64,000 nucleotides of DNA from Salinivibrio kushneri (GTDB lineage Bacteria; Pseudomonadota; Gammaproteobacteria; Enterobacterales; Vibrionaceae), in NCBI RefSeq assembly GCF_027286325.1, contig NZ_CP114589.1:595300-659299 (forward strand), given 5' to 3'. This document shows, one piece after another, positions 1-8,448 of this stretch (within the stretch, counting starts at the first letter, position 1; each line of letters starts with the position of its first letter). The notes below the pieces were generated by a model that worked only from the letters and a program-made list of their open reading frames with translations, made no database searches and was not told the origin of the DNA. A program made the position numbers and the translations under genes.

Positions 1-150
1 TATCGCGCGGACCTTGAAGATAACGTCGATAATGCGTTTACGCTCGGTTTAGGGTTGTCTCCCTTTGGTGTGGCCAACTTCGATATTGCTGCCAGTATTA
101 TTGATAGCAACAGCTATGGTGGTTCGGCACAATTGGCATTTACATTCTAG
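1..150 (+). CDS. C-terminal end of TraF-like outer membrane protein (partial)
   Basis: The window opens inside a reading frame whose last 49 residues end in ...SAQLAFTF and a TAG stop. The alternating hydrophobic pattern and terminal phenylalanine are typical of an outer-membrane beta-barrel C-terminus. The segment resembles the conserved chromosomal 'conjugal transfer protein TraF' family of Vibrionaceae, which is not part of a transfer operon despite its name. A rho-independent terminator follows 26 bases after the stop. The start lies outside the window, so the family assignment rests on a short fragment; an unrelated porin-like protein is possible. Confidence 0.55.
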   Translation, partial: YRADLEDNVDNAFTLGLGLSPFGVANFDIAASIIDSNSYGGSAQLAFTF

Positions 151-176
151 CCTGTTATTGATGATGACAAATGATG

Positions 177-206
177 AGGCAGGTCCTAAAATGGCCTGCC
201 TTTTTT
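177..206 (+). terminator. Rho-independent terminator after the TraF-like gene
   Basis: A 7-bp perfect stem (AGGCAGG with CCTGCCT) encloses an 11-base loop and is followed by a run of six T. It sits just past the upstream gene and before yoaH, so yoaH probably has its own promoter or depends on readthrough. Confidence 0.75.
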
Positions 207-237
207 CTACACGATTTATCACCGAGAGAGCAGTCCT

Positions 238-396
238 ATGTTTGATGGCGTTACACTCAACCATGAACAACAACAAGAAGCGGCAGAGCGTATCCATGCG
301 CTGATGGCGGAAGGGATGAGCAGTGGCGAGGCCATCATGCACGTTGCCAACGAAATCAGGACACAAGCAGCTCAGGCATCTTCGTCTGAAGAGTGA
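238..396 (+). CDS. yoaH: YoaH family (UPF0181) small protein
   Basis: This encodes 52 residues starting [13 protein letters not shown] and containing the family signature [19 protein letters not shown], which is close to E. coli YoaH. It is a soluble, helical, acidic protein whose function is unknown in any species. The length is within the family's usual 50-60 residues. It stands alone between a terminator and the HD-domain gene. The ATG is the only sensible start. Confidence 0.85.
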   Translation: MFDGVTLNHEQQQEAAERIHALMAEGMSSGEAIMHVANEIRTQAAQASSSEE

Positions 397-481
397 GACA
401 AGCTGCAAACAAATCGCCTTTTTATTTACAATTCCTCCGATCCCTGATTTATTTAAAGGAGAGCGGTAAGAGGAATGTCTG

Positions 482-1036
482 ATGAGCAATCGGCTTGAAA
501 AGGCACGCGAGTGGGCGAGAGTAAGGCATGCCCTTCAGCGCTATGGCGCGCAGCCTTATCGTTGTCACCTCGATCATGTTGAGCGAATTGCTGCCCCCTT
601 TGGCGAACAGGCGTGTATTGTGGCGCAATTGCATGACATTTTGGAAGACACGGCAACACGTGTTGATGAAATCTCAGCACTGTTTGGCCCAACCGTCGCC
701 AGAGCGGTGATGTTGGTCACTGACCCGCGGCGGCCTAGCCGTGAAGAGAGAAAGCGAGCACTGAACCAACGTTTGATCGCGCTAGATCCAAGTGATGAAG
801 CCGCTTGGTTAGCGTTAGTGGTGAAAACCTGTGACCGTTTAGCTAATGTGATTGCCAGCAGTGAGCACAGCCTACCACGCTTTCAACAATACCAGCGCGA
901 GCATGGTGGCTTCCGGATTGCCGTTTATCGACCGGGACTGTGTGACCATTTATGGCGTGAGCTTGATGGCTTGATTGATGCCGGCCAACAGGCAGACCGG
1001 CATCCCGATCATCAGCTCCACGCATCTATCTCATGA
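482..1036 (+). CDS. HD-domain (RelA/SpoT/MESH1-like) phosphohydrolase
   Basis: This 184-residue protein is an HD-superfamily metal-dependent hydrolase. Metal-site candidates are visible in order: His29/His32 in CHLDHV, the HDxxED motif at 51-56 (HDILED), and Asp118 in KTCDRLAN, which matches the KxADRLxN element of SpoT and MESH1 hydrolase domains. No synthetase, TGS or ACT domain is present, so it is a small stand-alone hydrolase. (p)ppGpp or another nucleotide is a reasonable but unproven substrate. An earlier ATG at 475 opens only a 7-codon frame; the 482 ATG has a purine-rich AAGAGGA upstream. There is no obvious operon partner. Confidence 0.75.
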   Translation: MSNRLEKAREWARVRHALQRYGAQPYRCHLDHVERIAAPFGEQACIVAQLHDILEDTATRVDEISALFGPTVARAVMLVTDPRRPSREERKRALNQRLIALDPSDEAAWLALVVKTCDRLANVIASSEHSLPRFQQYQREHGGFRIAVYRPGLCDHLWRELDGLIDAGQQADRHPDHQLHASIS

Positions 1037-1093
1037 TGCAGAGATAGATACATGGTCATAGCGATAGGCTTTCCGCTCTTTGCCCCTAATCTA

Positions 1094-1933
1094 TCAGTTA
1101 TCAAGGTCGTAAATTGTCGGAATCGGTTGACGCTTGTGCTGTGTTGCTTGATAAACCCGAATAATCTTCTCTTTGACCGCGTCTTCAACCGGCTTACCTT
1201 CAAGAAAATCATCGATTTGATCATAGGTCAGTTGTAGGGCTTCTTCATCGGCTTTTTGCGGTGACAAATCCTCCAGATCGGCCGTTGGTGTTTTGTTCAC
1301 CAACACCTCAGGAGCCCCCAATGTGGCAGCAAGTTGACGCACTTGGCGCTTGCTTAAGCCAAACAGTGGAGCCAAGTCACATGCGCCATCGCCGAATTTG
1401 GTATAAAAACCCGTGATGTTTTCCGCGGAGTGATCGGTGCCGATCACTAGTCCTTGGGTTAACCCAGCAATCTCATATTGGGCGACCATTCTTGCACGTG
1501 CTTTGACGTTACCTTTAGCAAAGTCAATACGACTGTCGCTATCGGGTAAAAGGCCCACAGTAGACACGGCGTCTAATACCGATTGATGGGTACCATCAAC
1601 ACCCGGCTTGACGTTGACGGTGACGGTTTTACTTGGCTTGATAAAAGACAATGCTAACTGTGCTTCGTCTTCATCTTTTTGTTCCCCGTAAGGAAGCCTA
1701 ACCGCGATAAACTGATAATGCTCGCGATTGGCTTCGTGGTTGAGCTCTTCAACCGCTAGCTGGGCGATACGTCCACACGTTGAAGAATCAACCCCACCAC
1801 TAATACCCAGCACCAGGCTGCGCGTGCCTGAACGTTGCAACATGGTTTTGATAAAGGCGATACGACGTCGGATCTCCGTTTCCGGATCGATATTGGGTTG
1901 GACGCGCATTTCTTCGCGGATCTGGTGTTCCAT
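1094..1933 (-). CDS. nadE: NH3-dependent NAD+ synthetase
   Basis: NadE makes NAD+ from nicotinic acid adenine dinucleotide, ATP and ammonia in the cytoplasm. The 279-residue length matches the E. coli enzyme. The N-type ATP pyrophosphatase loop SGGVDSS is at residues 45-51, and [22 protein letters not shown] carries the deamido-NAD and metal-binding residues. No glutaminase (nitrilase) domain is present, so free ammonia is the expected nitrogen donor. It is divergent from a nadD-like gene across 203 bp, which suggests joint control of the last two NAD-synthesis steps. Confidence 0.95.
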   Translation of the reverse strand: MEHQIREEMRVQPNIDPETEIRRRIAFIKTMLQRSGTRSLVLGISGGVDSSTCGRIAQLAVEELNHEANREHYQFIAVRLPYGEQKDEDEAQLALSFIKPSKTVTVNVKPGVDGTHQSVLDAVSTVGLLPDSDSRIDFAKGNVKARARMVAQYEIAGLTQGLVIGTDHSAENITGFYTKFGDGACDLAPLFGLSKRQVRQLAATLGAPEVLVNKTPTADLEDLSPQKADEEALQLTYDQIDDFLEGKPVEDAVKEKIIRVYQATQHKRQPIPTIYDLDN

Positions 1934-2011
1934 TCTATGTTCCTCTCAATAACTCTAGCGTACGGCTTAAGTGAAGACTCTACTGTGGGTTATTGTGCAT
2001 GATCTCTGTTG

Positions 2012-2030
2012 GCTTGGGTATAGGCCAAGC
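2012..2030. promoter_or_regulatory. Inverted repeat between divergent nadE and nadD-like genes
   Basis: GCTTGG and CCAAGC form a perfect 6-bp inverted repeat with a 7-base spacer, midway in the 1934-2136 divergent intergenic region. It could be an operator for a regulator of NAD synthesis, but no known consensus is recognised. Confidence 0.3.
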
Positions 2031-2136
2031 TCAACTCATCGCTTTGATGGTGACGAGTTAGGCTTTTGGTTCGATTCATGGCATTATTTCGTCGCAACGT
2101 TTAATCGCGAAAACCTAGCAAAGCAAAGAGAGCATA

Positions 2137-2655
2137 ATGGCTGAGCAAATCGCAGTTTTTGGTAGTGCATTTAATCCACCCACACGCGGGCATGTGTCTG
2201 TCCTGACCCAGCTTTGTCACTTTGATCGTGTCTTGTTAGTACCAAGCTATAAGCATGCATGGGGAAAAACGATGGCGCCTTATGAGGTGCGATGCGGGTG
2301 GGTACAGGCATTGATTAATGATTTGCGCTTACCGAATCTACACTTGTGTCAGCGAGAGGCGTCGTTAGGGCAAAAAGGTGACGCTGTCACAACTTTTATG
2401 CTGCTGACTGCGTTGCAGCAAGACCATCCCGAGGCGGCCTTGACCTTCGTGGTTGGCCCAGACAACCTGGTTAAGTTTGGTCAATTCGCCCAGAGCGAGG
2501 AAATATTATCGCGATGGTCGGTGTTAGGGGTGCCAGAAAAGGTAGTCGTGCGCAGCACCCACATTCGCGAGCGACTAAAACAGGGTTTACCTATTAAAGA
2601 GCTCACCACACCCACTATTGCAGCGCAACTAACAGCATCGGCTTTTGACGGCTAG
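2137..2655 (+). CDS. NadD-like nicotinate-nucleotide adenylyltransferase (short form)
   Basis: This 172-residue protein belongs to the nucleotidyltransferase alpha/beta-phosphodiesterase superfamily. GSAFNPPTRGH at 9-19 corresponds to the (H/T)xGH-containing ATP-binding motif, and STHIR near 140-144 corresponds to the C-terminal ISSTxIR motif. Typical NadD is about 210 residues, so this copy is shortened. It lies opposite nadE, supporting a role in forming nicotinic acid adenine dinucleotide. It may be a second copy beside a housekeeping NadD elsewhere, or act on a different nucleotide. A perfect matS site lies inside the coding region at 2378-2390. Confidence 0.75.
   Translation: MAEQIAVFGSAFNPPTRGHVSVLTQLCHFDRVLLVPSYKHAWGKTMAPYEVRCGWVQALINDLRLPNLHLCQREASLGQKGDAVTTFMLLTALQQDHPEAALTFVVGPDNLVKFGQFAQSEEILSRWSVLGVPEKVVVRSTHIRERLKQGLPIKELTTPTIAAQLTASAFDG
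2378..2390. other. matS site (MatP-binding) no. 1
   Basis: GTGACGCTGTCAC fits GTGACRNYGTCAC at all 13 positions. It lies inside the nadD-like coding region. Confidence 0.8.
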
Positions 2656-2706
2656 TGCTCATCGATTTGCCGCGAGTGCTCATGGCCTCACCATGAGTAT
2701 TGATAG

Positions 2707-3384
2707 TTAGCTGGCAAATGTACTGGCGTAGCGGGCGTAAAGCGATTCGGCGTCGCCAGGCGTGAGCCCGACAGCCACCGCTGCGTTTTCTCGGCTTTTC
2801 CCAGACTTTATTGCCGCTCTGAGTTGTCGAACGGTAAAATACTCTTGCAGTTGTGCAATGGTCAGCTGGGTGAGTGCTTGTAATTGGTAGTGTTGCGCTG
2901 CGCTCACCGGTGGCTGACCTGTTTGGGCGCACGCCACACAGTCTGCCAGCGCTTGCGTGCGGGCATCGAGTTGTTGCGTCGGCGCTAAATGCATGATTTG
3001 GTCAAGCAGCACGGCTTGAATGTGATGAGATTGCTGTGCCGTTAGCACGGATGCTGTCGGCGTGCCAAGTTCCATCAAGCCAGCGGTCAGTAATGGAGGT
3101 AAAACAACATGCCCCACGCGCTCAGGGAGAGGGTGTTGTGTGCGTGGTGATACGGCCAATTGGTGTAAACGGGTATCGGGCGTAATGGTCAGTGCATGAA
3201 GGCACTCAAAAGGTAACCAAAAGCCCTGACCGGCGTACACAGGAATGTCCGCTTTTCCTAAGCGAACTAACACTAGACCGTCCTCAACGTACAGCAGGTT
3301 CGCTGTATATCGGCGCTTTCGAGGCGTAAATAACAGAGATGTTGAGTGATAAAGAGTGTGTTCGCTTGTGGTCTTCATAGCCAT
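2707..3384 (-). CDS. AraC-like transcriptional regulator
   Basis: This encodes 225 residues. The N-terminal half resembles the cupin sensing domain of AraC-family regulators (beta-rich, with PVYAGQGFWLPFECLHAL near 48-65). The C-terminal part (about 165-225) is helical, with HTH-like QLQEYFTVRQLRAAIKSGKSRENAAVAVGLT, but it is too short for a full double-HTH AraC domain. The second HTH is therefore doubtful. ATGs at 3384 and 3378 are both possible starts. The target genes are unknown, and the flanking genes offer no clear operon link. Confidence 0.5.
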   Translation of the reverse strand: MAMKTTSEHTLYHSTSLLFTPRKRRYTANLLYVEDGLVLVRLGKADIPVYAGQGFWLPFECLHALTITPDTRLHQLAVSPRTQHPLPERVGHVVLPPLLTAGLMELGTPTASVLTAQQSHHIQAVLLDQIMHLAPTQQLDARTQALADCVACAQTGQPPVSAAQHYQLQALTQLTIAQLQEYFTVRQLRAAIKSGKSRENAAVAVGLTPGDAESLYARYASTFAS

Positions 3385-3572
3385 GTCTCATCGTAATAAG
3401 GCGGCAATGGTGAGCACTTTTGCTGTTCAGGTCAAGTCAATGACGGCAAAGGGAACTCTTAACCTGGCTGAAGGTCTGACCTCCAACCTGTGTAAAATTT
3501 CGGTGGGTTCACTTTGAATCCTTTGTTGACTGCGTAGAATGGCGCGGTTTTTACTAGATATAATGGAAGAAA

Positions 3573-4736
3573 GTGCAGACAGTTAACGATCCTTATCAAG
3601 AGATTCGTCCTTATCATGACGACGAAGTCCCCAGTGCAATTCAGCGACTCATCCAAGATGACGAGTTTATCAATGCGATCTTATCTTATCGCTATCCGCA
3701 TGCGTCTGGTCCGCTTGGTTGGCTTTTAAAGCCTGCTCTTAAATTGTATCTAACTAAAAAGTGGAACAATATTAAAACGGTGCAGGATGTCCAACTGCAT
3801 GTCGCGAGTTACATGCGCAAGATGATCAAAACAACCTGTGACAAAGTCACGGTCTCTGGCGTAGAAAAACTGGATCCGAATAAAGCCTACCTATTTGTCT
3901 CCAACCACAGAGACATTGCTATGGATCCTGCGCTGGTAAACTGGTGCTTGCACCAACAGGGGCTCGATACAGTGAGAATCGCTATCGGTGATAATCTGTT
4001 ACGTAAGCCTTGTGCGACTGAGCTGATGAAGCTTAACAAAAGCTTTATTGTCAAACGCTCAGCCAAAGCACCACGTGAAATGATGAAGTCATTATCACAG
4101 CTATCGGCCTATTTGCGTTTGTCCCTTGATGAGGGGCAGTCGATCTGGATTGCTCAGCGAGAAGGGCGAGCCAAGACCGGCCAAGATGTCACGGATCCGG
4201 CCATCTTAAAAATGTTCTTCATGGAAGGGCGAAAACGTAAGCAAGACTTTGACAGCTATATGGAAGCGCTGAACGTGGTGCCTGTGGCTATCTCCTACCA
4301 AAACGATCCGTGCGATCTGGATAAAGCAACTGAATTAGACGCCGTCAACCGCCTTGGCGCCTACGAAAAAAGCGAGTTTGAAGACATTCAAACCATCGTG
4401 AAAGGGATTGTCGGTGACAAACGGCATGTGCACGTGGCCTTTGGTGAGCCTGTGACGTTGTCACAAGATGCGCCAGAGTCGATGGCGGCGAAAATAGATG
4501 CACAAATCCATCAGCTATACCGCCTCTATCCAGCCAACTACATTGCGGCTGGGGTGGAGCATGACAGTGTCACGCCAGCAGAGCAGCGCCTATATGAGCA
4601 AAAGCTTGCACAGGCCCCCGAAGCAGCGCGTGACTATTTGCGTGAAATGTATGCAAACCCCGTGCTTAATCAGTGTGCTACGAGCTCAGACAATACCAGC
4701 CAGGAGAGTCCTCTCGCTGCTGAAAACAATAAGTGA
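3573..4736 (+). CDS. 1-acyl-glycerol-3-phosphate acyltransferase-like protein
   Basis: This 387-residue protein belongs to the PlsC-like LPLAT superfamily, which transfers acyl chains onto lysophospholipid-type acceptors at the membrane. The catalytic block SNHRDIAMDP is at 110-119. A second block, WIAQREGRAKTGQD near 190-203, corresponds to the EGxR motif that binds the phosphate. The C-terminal 60 residues are polar and Gln/Glu/Ser-rich. The start is GTG at 3573, with GGAAG just upstream; the nearer ATG at 3563 stops after seven codons. The stop codon overlaps a matS site. The acceptor lipid is unknown. Confidence 0.8.
   Translation: MQTVNDPYQEIRPYHDDEVPSAIQRLIQDDEFINAILSYRYPHASGPLGWLLKPALKLYLTKKWNNIKTVQDVQLHVASYMRKMIKTTCDKVTVSGVEKLDPNKAYLFVSNHRDIAMDPALVNWCLHQQGLDTVRIAIGDNLLRKPCATELMKLNKSFIVKRSAKAPREMMKSLSQLSAYLRLSLDEGQSIWIAQREGRAKTGQDVTDPAILKMFFMEGRKRKQDFDSYMEALNVVPVAISYQNDPCDLDKATELDAVNRLGAYEKSEFEDIQTIVKGIVGDKRHVHVAFGEPVTLSQDAPESMAAKIDAQIHQLYRLYPANYIAAGVEHDSVTPAEQRLYEQKLAQAPEAARDYLREMYANPVLNQCATSSDNTSQESPLAAENNK
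3838..3850. other. Near-matS site (12/13)
   Basis: GTGACAAAGTCAC keeps both conserved half-sites and differs from the matS consensus only at the central Y position. It lies inside the acyltransferase gene, within the matS cluster. Confidence 0.35.
4452..4464. other. matS site no. 2
   Basis: GTGACGTTGTCAC is a perfect match to the matS consensus inside the acyltransferase coding region. Confidence 0.8.
4561..4573. other. Near-matS site (12/13)
   Basis: ATGACAGTGTCAC differs from the consensus only at the first base. It is about 100 bp from a perfect site. Confidence 0.35.
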
Positions 4737-4745
4737 CAGCGTCAC
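4733..4745. other. matS site no. 3 at a convergent gene junction
   Basis: GTGACAGCGTCAC is a perfect matS. Its TGA (4734-4736) is also the stop codon of the acyltransferase, and its right end overlaps the 3' end of the convergent LysR gene. Confidence 0.8.
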
Positions 4746-5662
4746 TCATGGTGGCGATCCCAAATCGGGGGATCGCCCACTTCTTGCAGCATAAAGTCGA
4801 CAAACTCTCTGACTTTGGGGGCAAGGTGTTTGCGTCTTGGGTACACAATATATATGGGTAGCTCAAGGCAAGGTTGCCATTCGGGCAGTAGCTCAACGAG
4901 TTCACCTTTCTCTATTTCCTCGTTAATAAGATACGTCGCCAAATAGGCGATACCCAAACCCGCCTTTACCGCCTCTAGCACAGCGGGCGCGTTATTTATT
5001 GTGTACTGTCCGCTTACATGCACCACCTGCTCGGTGCCACCTTTTACAAACGGCCATTTATCGTAGCGGCGCTCGCGGCTTTGATAGGTTATACAATCGT
5101 GGTGGCGCAACTCGCTCAGCTGTTGCGGTGTACCACGAGCTTCAAGGTAGCTGGGTGCCGCAACAAGCTTGAACTGACAATCCGCCAGTTTTCGTGCCAC
5201 CATCCCCTCTGGAGGATGCTCATGAATAGCCACCCAGCAATCATAGCCTTCTTCGACAAGGTTAGGGCGGTGGTCAAAGAGGTTAATGTTTAAATTGAGG
5301 TCGGGATAGGCTTGCCGAAATTTCGCGAAATGACGAGTCATTAATGTATTGCCAAATGACTGTGCGACGCCAATCTTGAGTTTCCCTGTCACTTCATTGC
5401 GATAGCCAGCTACCATCGCTTCCGCTTCGTCCAAGGTAGCGATCAATTGACTGCCGTATTCCGCGTATCTGCTGCCCACTTCGGTAAGGGAAACAGAGCG
5501 GGTATTGCGCTGCACTAACTGCACACCTAAGCGATCTTCAAGATAGCGAACTTGTTTACTCACTTGAGACTTAGAAATCCCCAGTCTTTCTGCTGCGCGA
5601 GTAAAGTGTTGCTCCTGCGCGACTGCGGCCAACACCACGATTTGTTGAAGGTATTCGAGCAT
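4742..5662 (-). CDS. LysR-family transcriptional regulator
   Basis: This encodes about 306 residues with an N-terminal winged HTH (FTRAAERLGISKSQVSKQVRYLEDRLGVQL) and a periplasmic-binding-like effector domain, the usual LysR plan. The ATG at 5662 puts the HTH at the normal distance from the N-terminus; in-frame starts upstream (ATG 5674, GTG 5707) are possible. It is divergent from chrA, so it is the natural candidate regulator of that transporter, but no effector can be inferred. Its 3' end meets the acyltransferase at a matS site. Confidence 0.85.
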   Translation of the reverse strand: MLEYLQQIVVLAAVAQEQHFTRAAERLGISKSQVSKQVRYLEDRLGVQLVQRNTRSVSLTEVGSRYAEYGSQLIATLDEAEAMVAGYRNEVTGKLKIGVAQSFGNTLMTRHFAKFRQAYPDLNLNINLFDHRPNLVEEGYDCWVAIHEHPPEGMVARKLADCQFKLVAAPSYLEARGTPQQLSELRHHDCITYQSRERRYDKWPFVKGGTEQVVHVSGQYTINNAPAVLEAVKAGLGIAYLATYLINEEIEKGELVELLPEWQPCLELPIYIVYPRRKHLAPKVREFVDFMLQEVGDPPIWDRHHE

Positions 5663-6128
5663 TTCTGAGCACATCCATATTTGTTGTAAGAAGAGATTAC
5701 CACACAACGCTTGCCATCAGGAATAATAGTGACGTTGTCACTTATATTTCAATCTGTCATCTATTTTCATTCGACCCTAGACAACATTTCATTAAATATT
5801 GATGGTTTGTGACGTTACCAGCTTAAGGGCAAGAGGTGAAACACTGCTCTTTCCGTAGAAGAAAAAGGGTAGCCTTACTATTCATAAATAATATCAGCAA
5901 CCATTTAAATGACTGTTTAATAACGATTTAAATTTCGCTGTTTCTATGCATAAACGATTAATAGGAGAGATTGTAAGCACTCACTTTCATTTTTGTTTTT
6001 AACTTACAGAATGAAGATAGGCGACCTTTCGGCCTGCACGTGTATTAATGTTATCGATGAATATAATCAAAAAGGCTTGTTTTTGTTCATTGTCAGGTTC
6101 GCTTACACTCTTCAGTAGGAGGTAAGCA
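5663..6128. promoter_or_regulatory. Divergent intergenic region between the LysR gene and chrA
   Basis: These 466 bp hold no supportable gene. They contain a perfect matS site at 5729-5741 and AT-rich stretches that should hold promoters for both divergent genes. A GGAGG-type ribosome-binding site lies just before the chrA ATG. No riboswitch or terminator was recognised. Confidence 0.5.
5729..5741. other. matS site no. 4
   Basis: GTGACGTTGTCAC is a perfect matS in intergenic DNA just upstream of the LysR gene. Confidence 0.8.
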
Positions 6129-7274
6129 ATGATAGAACTAATCAAACAGTTTTTTTTGTTGGGCTGTATGTCCTTTGGTGGGCCTGCCGCCCATGTGGGT
6201 TATTTTGAAAGGGTGTTCGTCAAAAATAAGCAATGGTTAAGCGAAGAGACATTTGCTTCAGGCTTAGCAATTAGCCAGTTTTTACCCGGGCCGGGAAGTA
6301 GTCAGTTGGGGATGTACATTGGCTATCAGCGTGCCGGTTATATCGGGGCGTTGGGTGCTTTTGTCGCTTTTACCTTACCGTCGTTTGCTTTATTGACCGC
6401 GGCAGCGGTGTTAAACAGTGGCGCGCAAGCATCTGACTGGGTTACAACCATCATCAGTGCAGCGAAGTTATTGGCGGTGGTGGTCGTAATTGATGCTACC
6501 TTGTCGATGGGTAAAAAATTTATTAACTCATGGGTGACAACCTCGATAGCGGTGATGACGACGTTATGGTTGCTGTTCACACCGTCAGGCGTGTTGTATC
6601 AGGTGTTACCAATTCTGATTGCCGGTATCGTGGGGGCGATTGGTTTTGCTAAACCACAGCAGCGCCAAGCGCCGGTCACCATTGCATGGCGTCGTAGTGG
6701 CACAATCATTGGTTTGTTTTTGCTGTTACTGACCGTACCTTGGTTATTCAACCAAACACTCTGGGTGCAAGTATTTAATCTTTTTTATCAAGCGGGAAGC
6801 TTTGTGTTTGGTGGAGGCCATGTAGTCCTACCTTTACTAGAGCCAATAGTTGGTGACGTTGTCACTGATTCGGCCTTGATTGAAGGGTACGCGGCGGCAC
6901 AGCTGGTGCCTGGGCCAATGTTCACTATGGCAAGCTATTTGGGGGCGAGTATTGAGGGGCTGTCACCCGTTTGGGGCAGTATTATCGCCACGATTGCAGT
7001 TTTCTTGCCTGGCGCATTGCTGATGTTTGGCGTGTTGCCCGTTTGGGATGCAGTGAAGACACAACCTCGTCTAGCGGGGGCAATTAGCCTGATCAACGCC
7101 TGTGTTGTGGGGTTACTCGCCGCCGCGCTTTATCAACCTGTGTGGGTGTCAGCTTACACACAACCGCTTGATTTATTGCCGATAGCGCTAGGTTTGGTTG
7201 CGCTCATCAAGTGGCGTGTTTCAGTGTTTTGGTTACTGCTGTTGATGATGATCTATCAGTTTACCATCGCCTAA
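6129..7274 (+). CDS. chrA: Chromate transporter, CHR family
   Basis: ChrA is an inner-membrane chromate (sulfate-analogue) exporter. The 381-residue protein contains two homologous CHR halves. The N-terminal signature FGGPAAHVGYFE is at 16-27, QFLPGPGSSQLG follows near 50-61, and the second half carries FGGGHVVLPLLE and QLVPGPMFTMASYLGA. About ten hydrophobic segments are seen. The length fits long-chain (two-domain) CHR proteins. The strong Shine-Dalgarno sequence AGGAGG at 6117-6122 supports the start. It is divergent from a LysR gene, and a terminator follows. The actual substrate could be another oxyanion. Confidence 0.9.
   Translation: MIELIKQFFLLGCMSFGGPAAHVGYFERVFVKNKQWLSEETFASGLAISQFLPGPGSSQLGMYIGYQRAGYIGALGAFVAFTLPSFALLTAAAVLNSGAQASDWVTTIISAAKLLAVVVVIDATLSMGKKFINSWVTTSIAVMTTLWLLFTPSGVLYQVLPILIAGIVGAIGFAKPQQRQAPVTIAWRRSGTIIGLFLLLLTVPWLFNQTLWVQVFNLFYQAGSFVFGGGHVVLPLLEPIVGDVVTDSALIEGYAAAQLVPGPMFTMASYLGASIEGLSPVWGSIIATIAVFLPGALLMFGVLPVWDAVKTQPRLAGAISLINACVVGLLAAALYQPVWVSAYTQPLDLLPIALGLVALIKWRVSVFWLLLLMMIYQFTIA
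6853..6865. other. matS site no. 5
   Basis: GTGACGTTGTCAC is a perfect matS inside chrA. Confidence 0.8.
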
Positions 7275-7290
7275 ATCGCACTCTGCTTCA

Positions 7291-7317
7291 TAGCCCAGTC
7301 ATGTCCTGGGCTATTTT
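7291..7317 (+). terminator. Terminator after chrA
   Basis: The 8-bp stem TAGCCCAG/CTGGGCTA has a 7-base loop and is followed by TTTT, 17 bases after the chrA stop. Confidence 0.65.
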
Positions 7318-7356
7318 CTAACACTCTAGTGCACTATAACTTTAAATGGTTGAATG

Positions 7357-7388
7357 AAAAACACTAGTCACACCGATGATGTGACTAG
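7357..7388 (-). terminator. Terminator of the Gfo/Idh/MocA gene
   Basis: A 9-bp perfect inverted repeat (CTAGTCACA/TGTGACTAG, 7-base loop) is followed on the minus strand by a short T run. It lies 25 bases past the oxidoreductase stop. Confidence 0.6.
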
Positions 7389-7413
7389 GCTAGGTTTAAT
7401 CTTTTAAAGAGAG

Positions 7414-8448
7414 TTAGTCTTGGAACTGCCAAGGTTGGCGAATGCCCGTGTCAGAAGCTGTTTGTGCCAGTTCGATGGCGTAGATGACTTTGCTGGCTGA
7501 AATGGGGCAAACAGGCGAGGGCTGGTTATCGGAAATTGCCTTTGCTAACTCGTCGAACAGGCGGTGGTATTGGCCATCTTCAAGCGTGAGTGGGTCAGGT
7601 GTGACACTGTCACCCACTTCAAGCATCCCTTGATACGCTTGTTCACCAAAACCAGAGACAGTCACCATCAGACCAGCCCGTAGTTGCTCTTCTTGAATAT
7701 CTAACCCCACAGTACTGAAGGTCGCCTTTTCACCGTGAACAACAAAGCGTTCTGTGGTGCCAGATCGATAGGGGCTTGAGGAAAGAACCACCTCTTTGTC
7801 TGGGTAATGCAGAGTCACCTGAAAGTAGTCGGTCGTTTCACTCCCTGGGCGGAGTGCGCGGCAACTGGCTGAAACCGCATTCGGATCCCCTAATAAGTGC
7901 AGTGCTTGGTCAATTAAATGTGAACCCAAATCATATAAGATACCGGCGCCTTCGCCTGGCATCTCACGCCACCGTTGACGAACCTCTGGGCGGTAGCGAT
8001 TAAAGCTAGAGTGCATTACTTTGATCTCACCGAGCTCGCCTGCGAGATGTAAGCCTTTTAAGGTGAGAAAATCACCATCCCAACGGCGGTTATGGTAGGG
8101 GCACAATACTAAACCTTTTTGTTTAGCCAGCGCGGCGAGCTCAAGGCCATCACGGCTATTGGTAACAAAAGGCTTTTCCACTAAGACATGACAACCGGCT
8201 TCTAATGCTTGTTTAACATGCTGGTAGTGGAGATGGTTAGGGGTGGTGATCACCACCAAGTCCGGGGTTTGTTGCGTTAGTAACGTGCTGAGATCATCAA
8301 AGCAGGCAGCTTTAGGCAATCGCTGTGCAACTTGATCGGGTTTACTGGACACAACAGCTGAAATCGCAAACTCAGAGATTGCACTCAGAAAAGGGATATG
8401 AAATGTGTTGGCAGAAAAGCCAAAACCCACCAAAGCTGTTTTTATCAT
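7414..8448 (-). CDS. Gfo/Idh/MocA family oxidoreductase (YdgJ-like)
   Basis: This encodes about 344 residues. An N-terminal Rossmann NAD(P) fold begins ALVGFGFSANTFH, and the family catalytic motif EKP occurs as VLVEKPFVTN near residue 90. A C-terminal alpha/beta domain contains LYDLGSHLIDQ, with the catalytic-type His/Asp. It resembles E. coli YdgJ, a predicted sugar or cyclitol dehydrogenase of unknown substrate. The ATG at 8448 (GTGAG seven bases upstream) is preferred over the in-frame ATG at 8463. It is monocistronic and contains a matS site. Confidence 0.85.
   Translation of the reverse strand: MIKTALVGFGFSANTFHIPFLSAISEFAISAVVSSKPDQVAQRLPKAACFDDLSTLLTQQTPDLVVITTPNHLHYQHVKQALEAGCHVLVEKPFVTNSRDGLELAALAKQKGLVLCPYHNRRWDGDFLTLKGLHLAGELGEIKVMHSSFNRYRPEVRQRWREMPGEGAGILYDLGSHLIDQALHLLGDPNAVSASCRALRPGSETTDYFQVTLHYPDKEVVLSSSPYRSGTTERFVVHGEKATFSTVGLDIQEEQLRAGLMVTVSGFGEQAYQGMLEVGDSVTPDPLTLEDGQYHRLFDELAKAISDNQPSPVCPISASKVIYAIELAQTASDTGIRQPWQFQD
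7601..7613. other. matS site no. 6
   Basis: GTGACACTGTCAC is a perfect matS inside the oxidoreductase gene, about 1.25 kb left of dif. Confidence 0.8.

Noticed and set aside
1..150. Conjugation locus
   Set aside because: Only a TraF-like chromosomal outer-membrane protein end is present; no other transfer gene follows.
65..304. 79-codon open frame overlapping yoaH
   Set aside because: It crosses the terminator and overlaps the well-supported yoaH in another frame with no recognisable protein features.
7364..7388. GTCACA...TGTGAC resembling another matS site
   Set aside because: The half-sites are in the opposite order with a 7-base loop; it is the terminator stem of the oxidoreductase gene.
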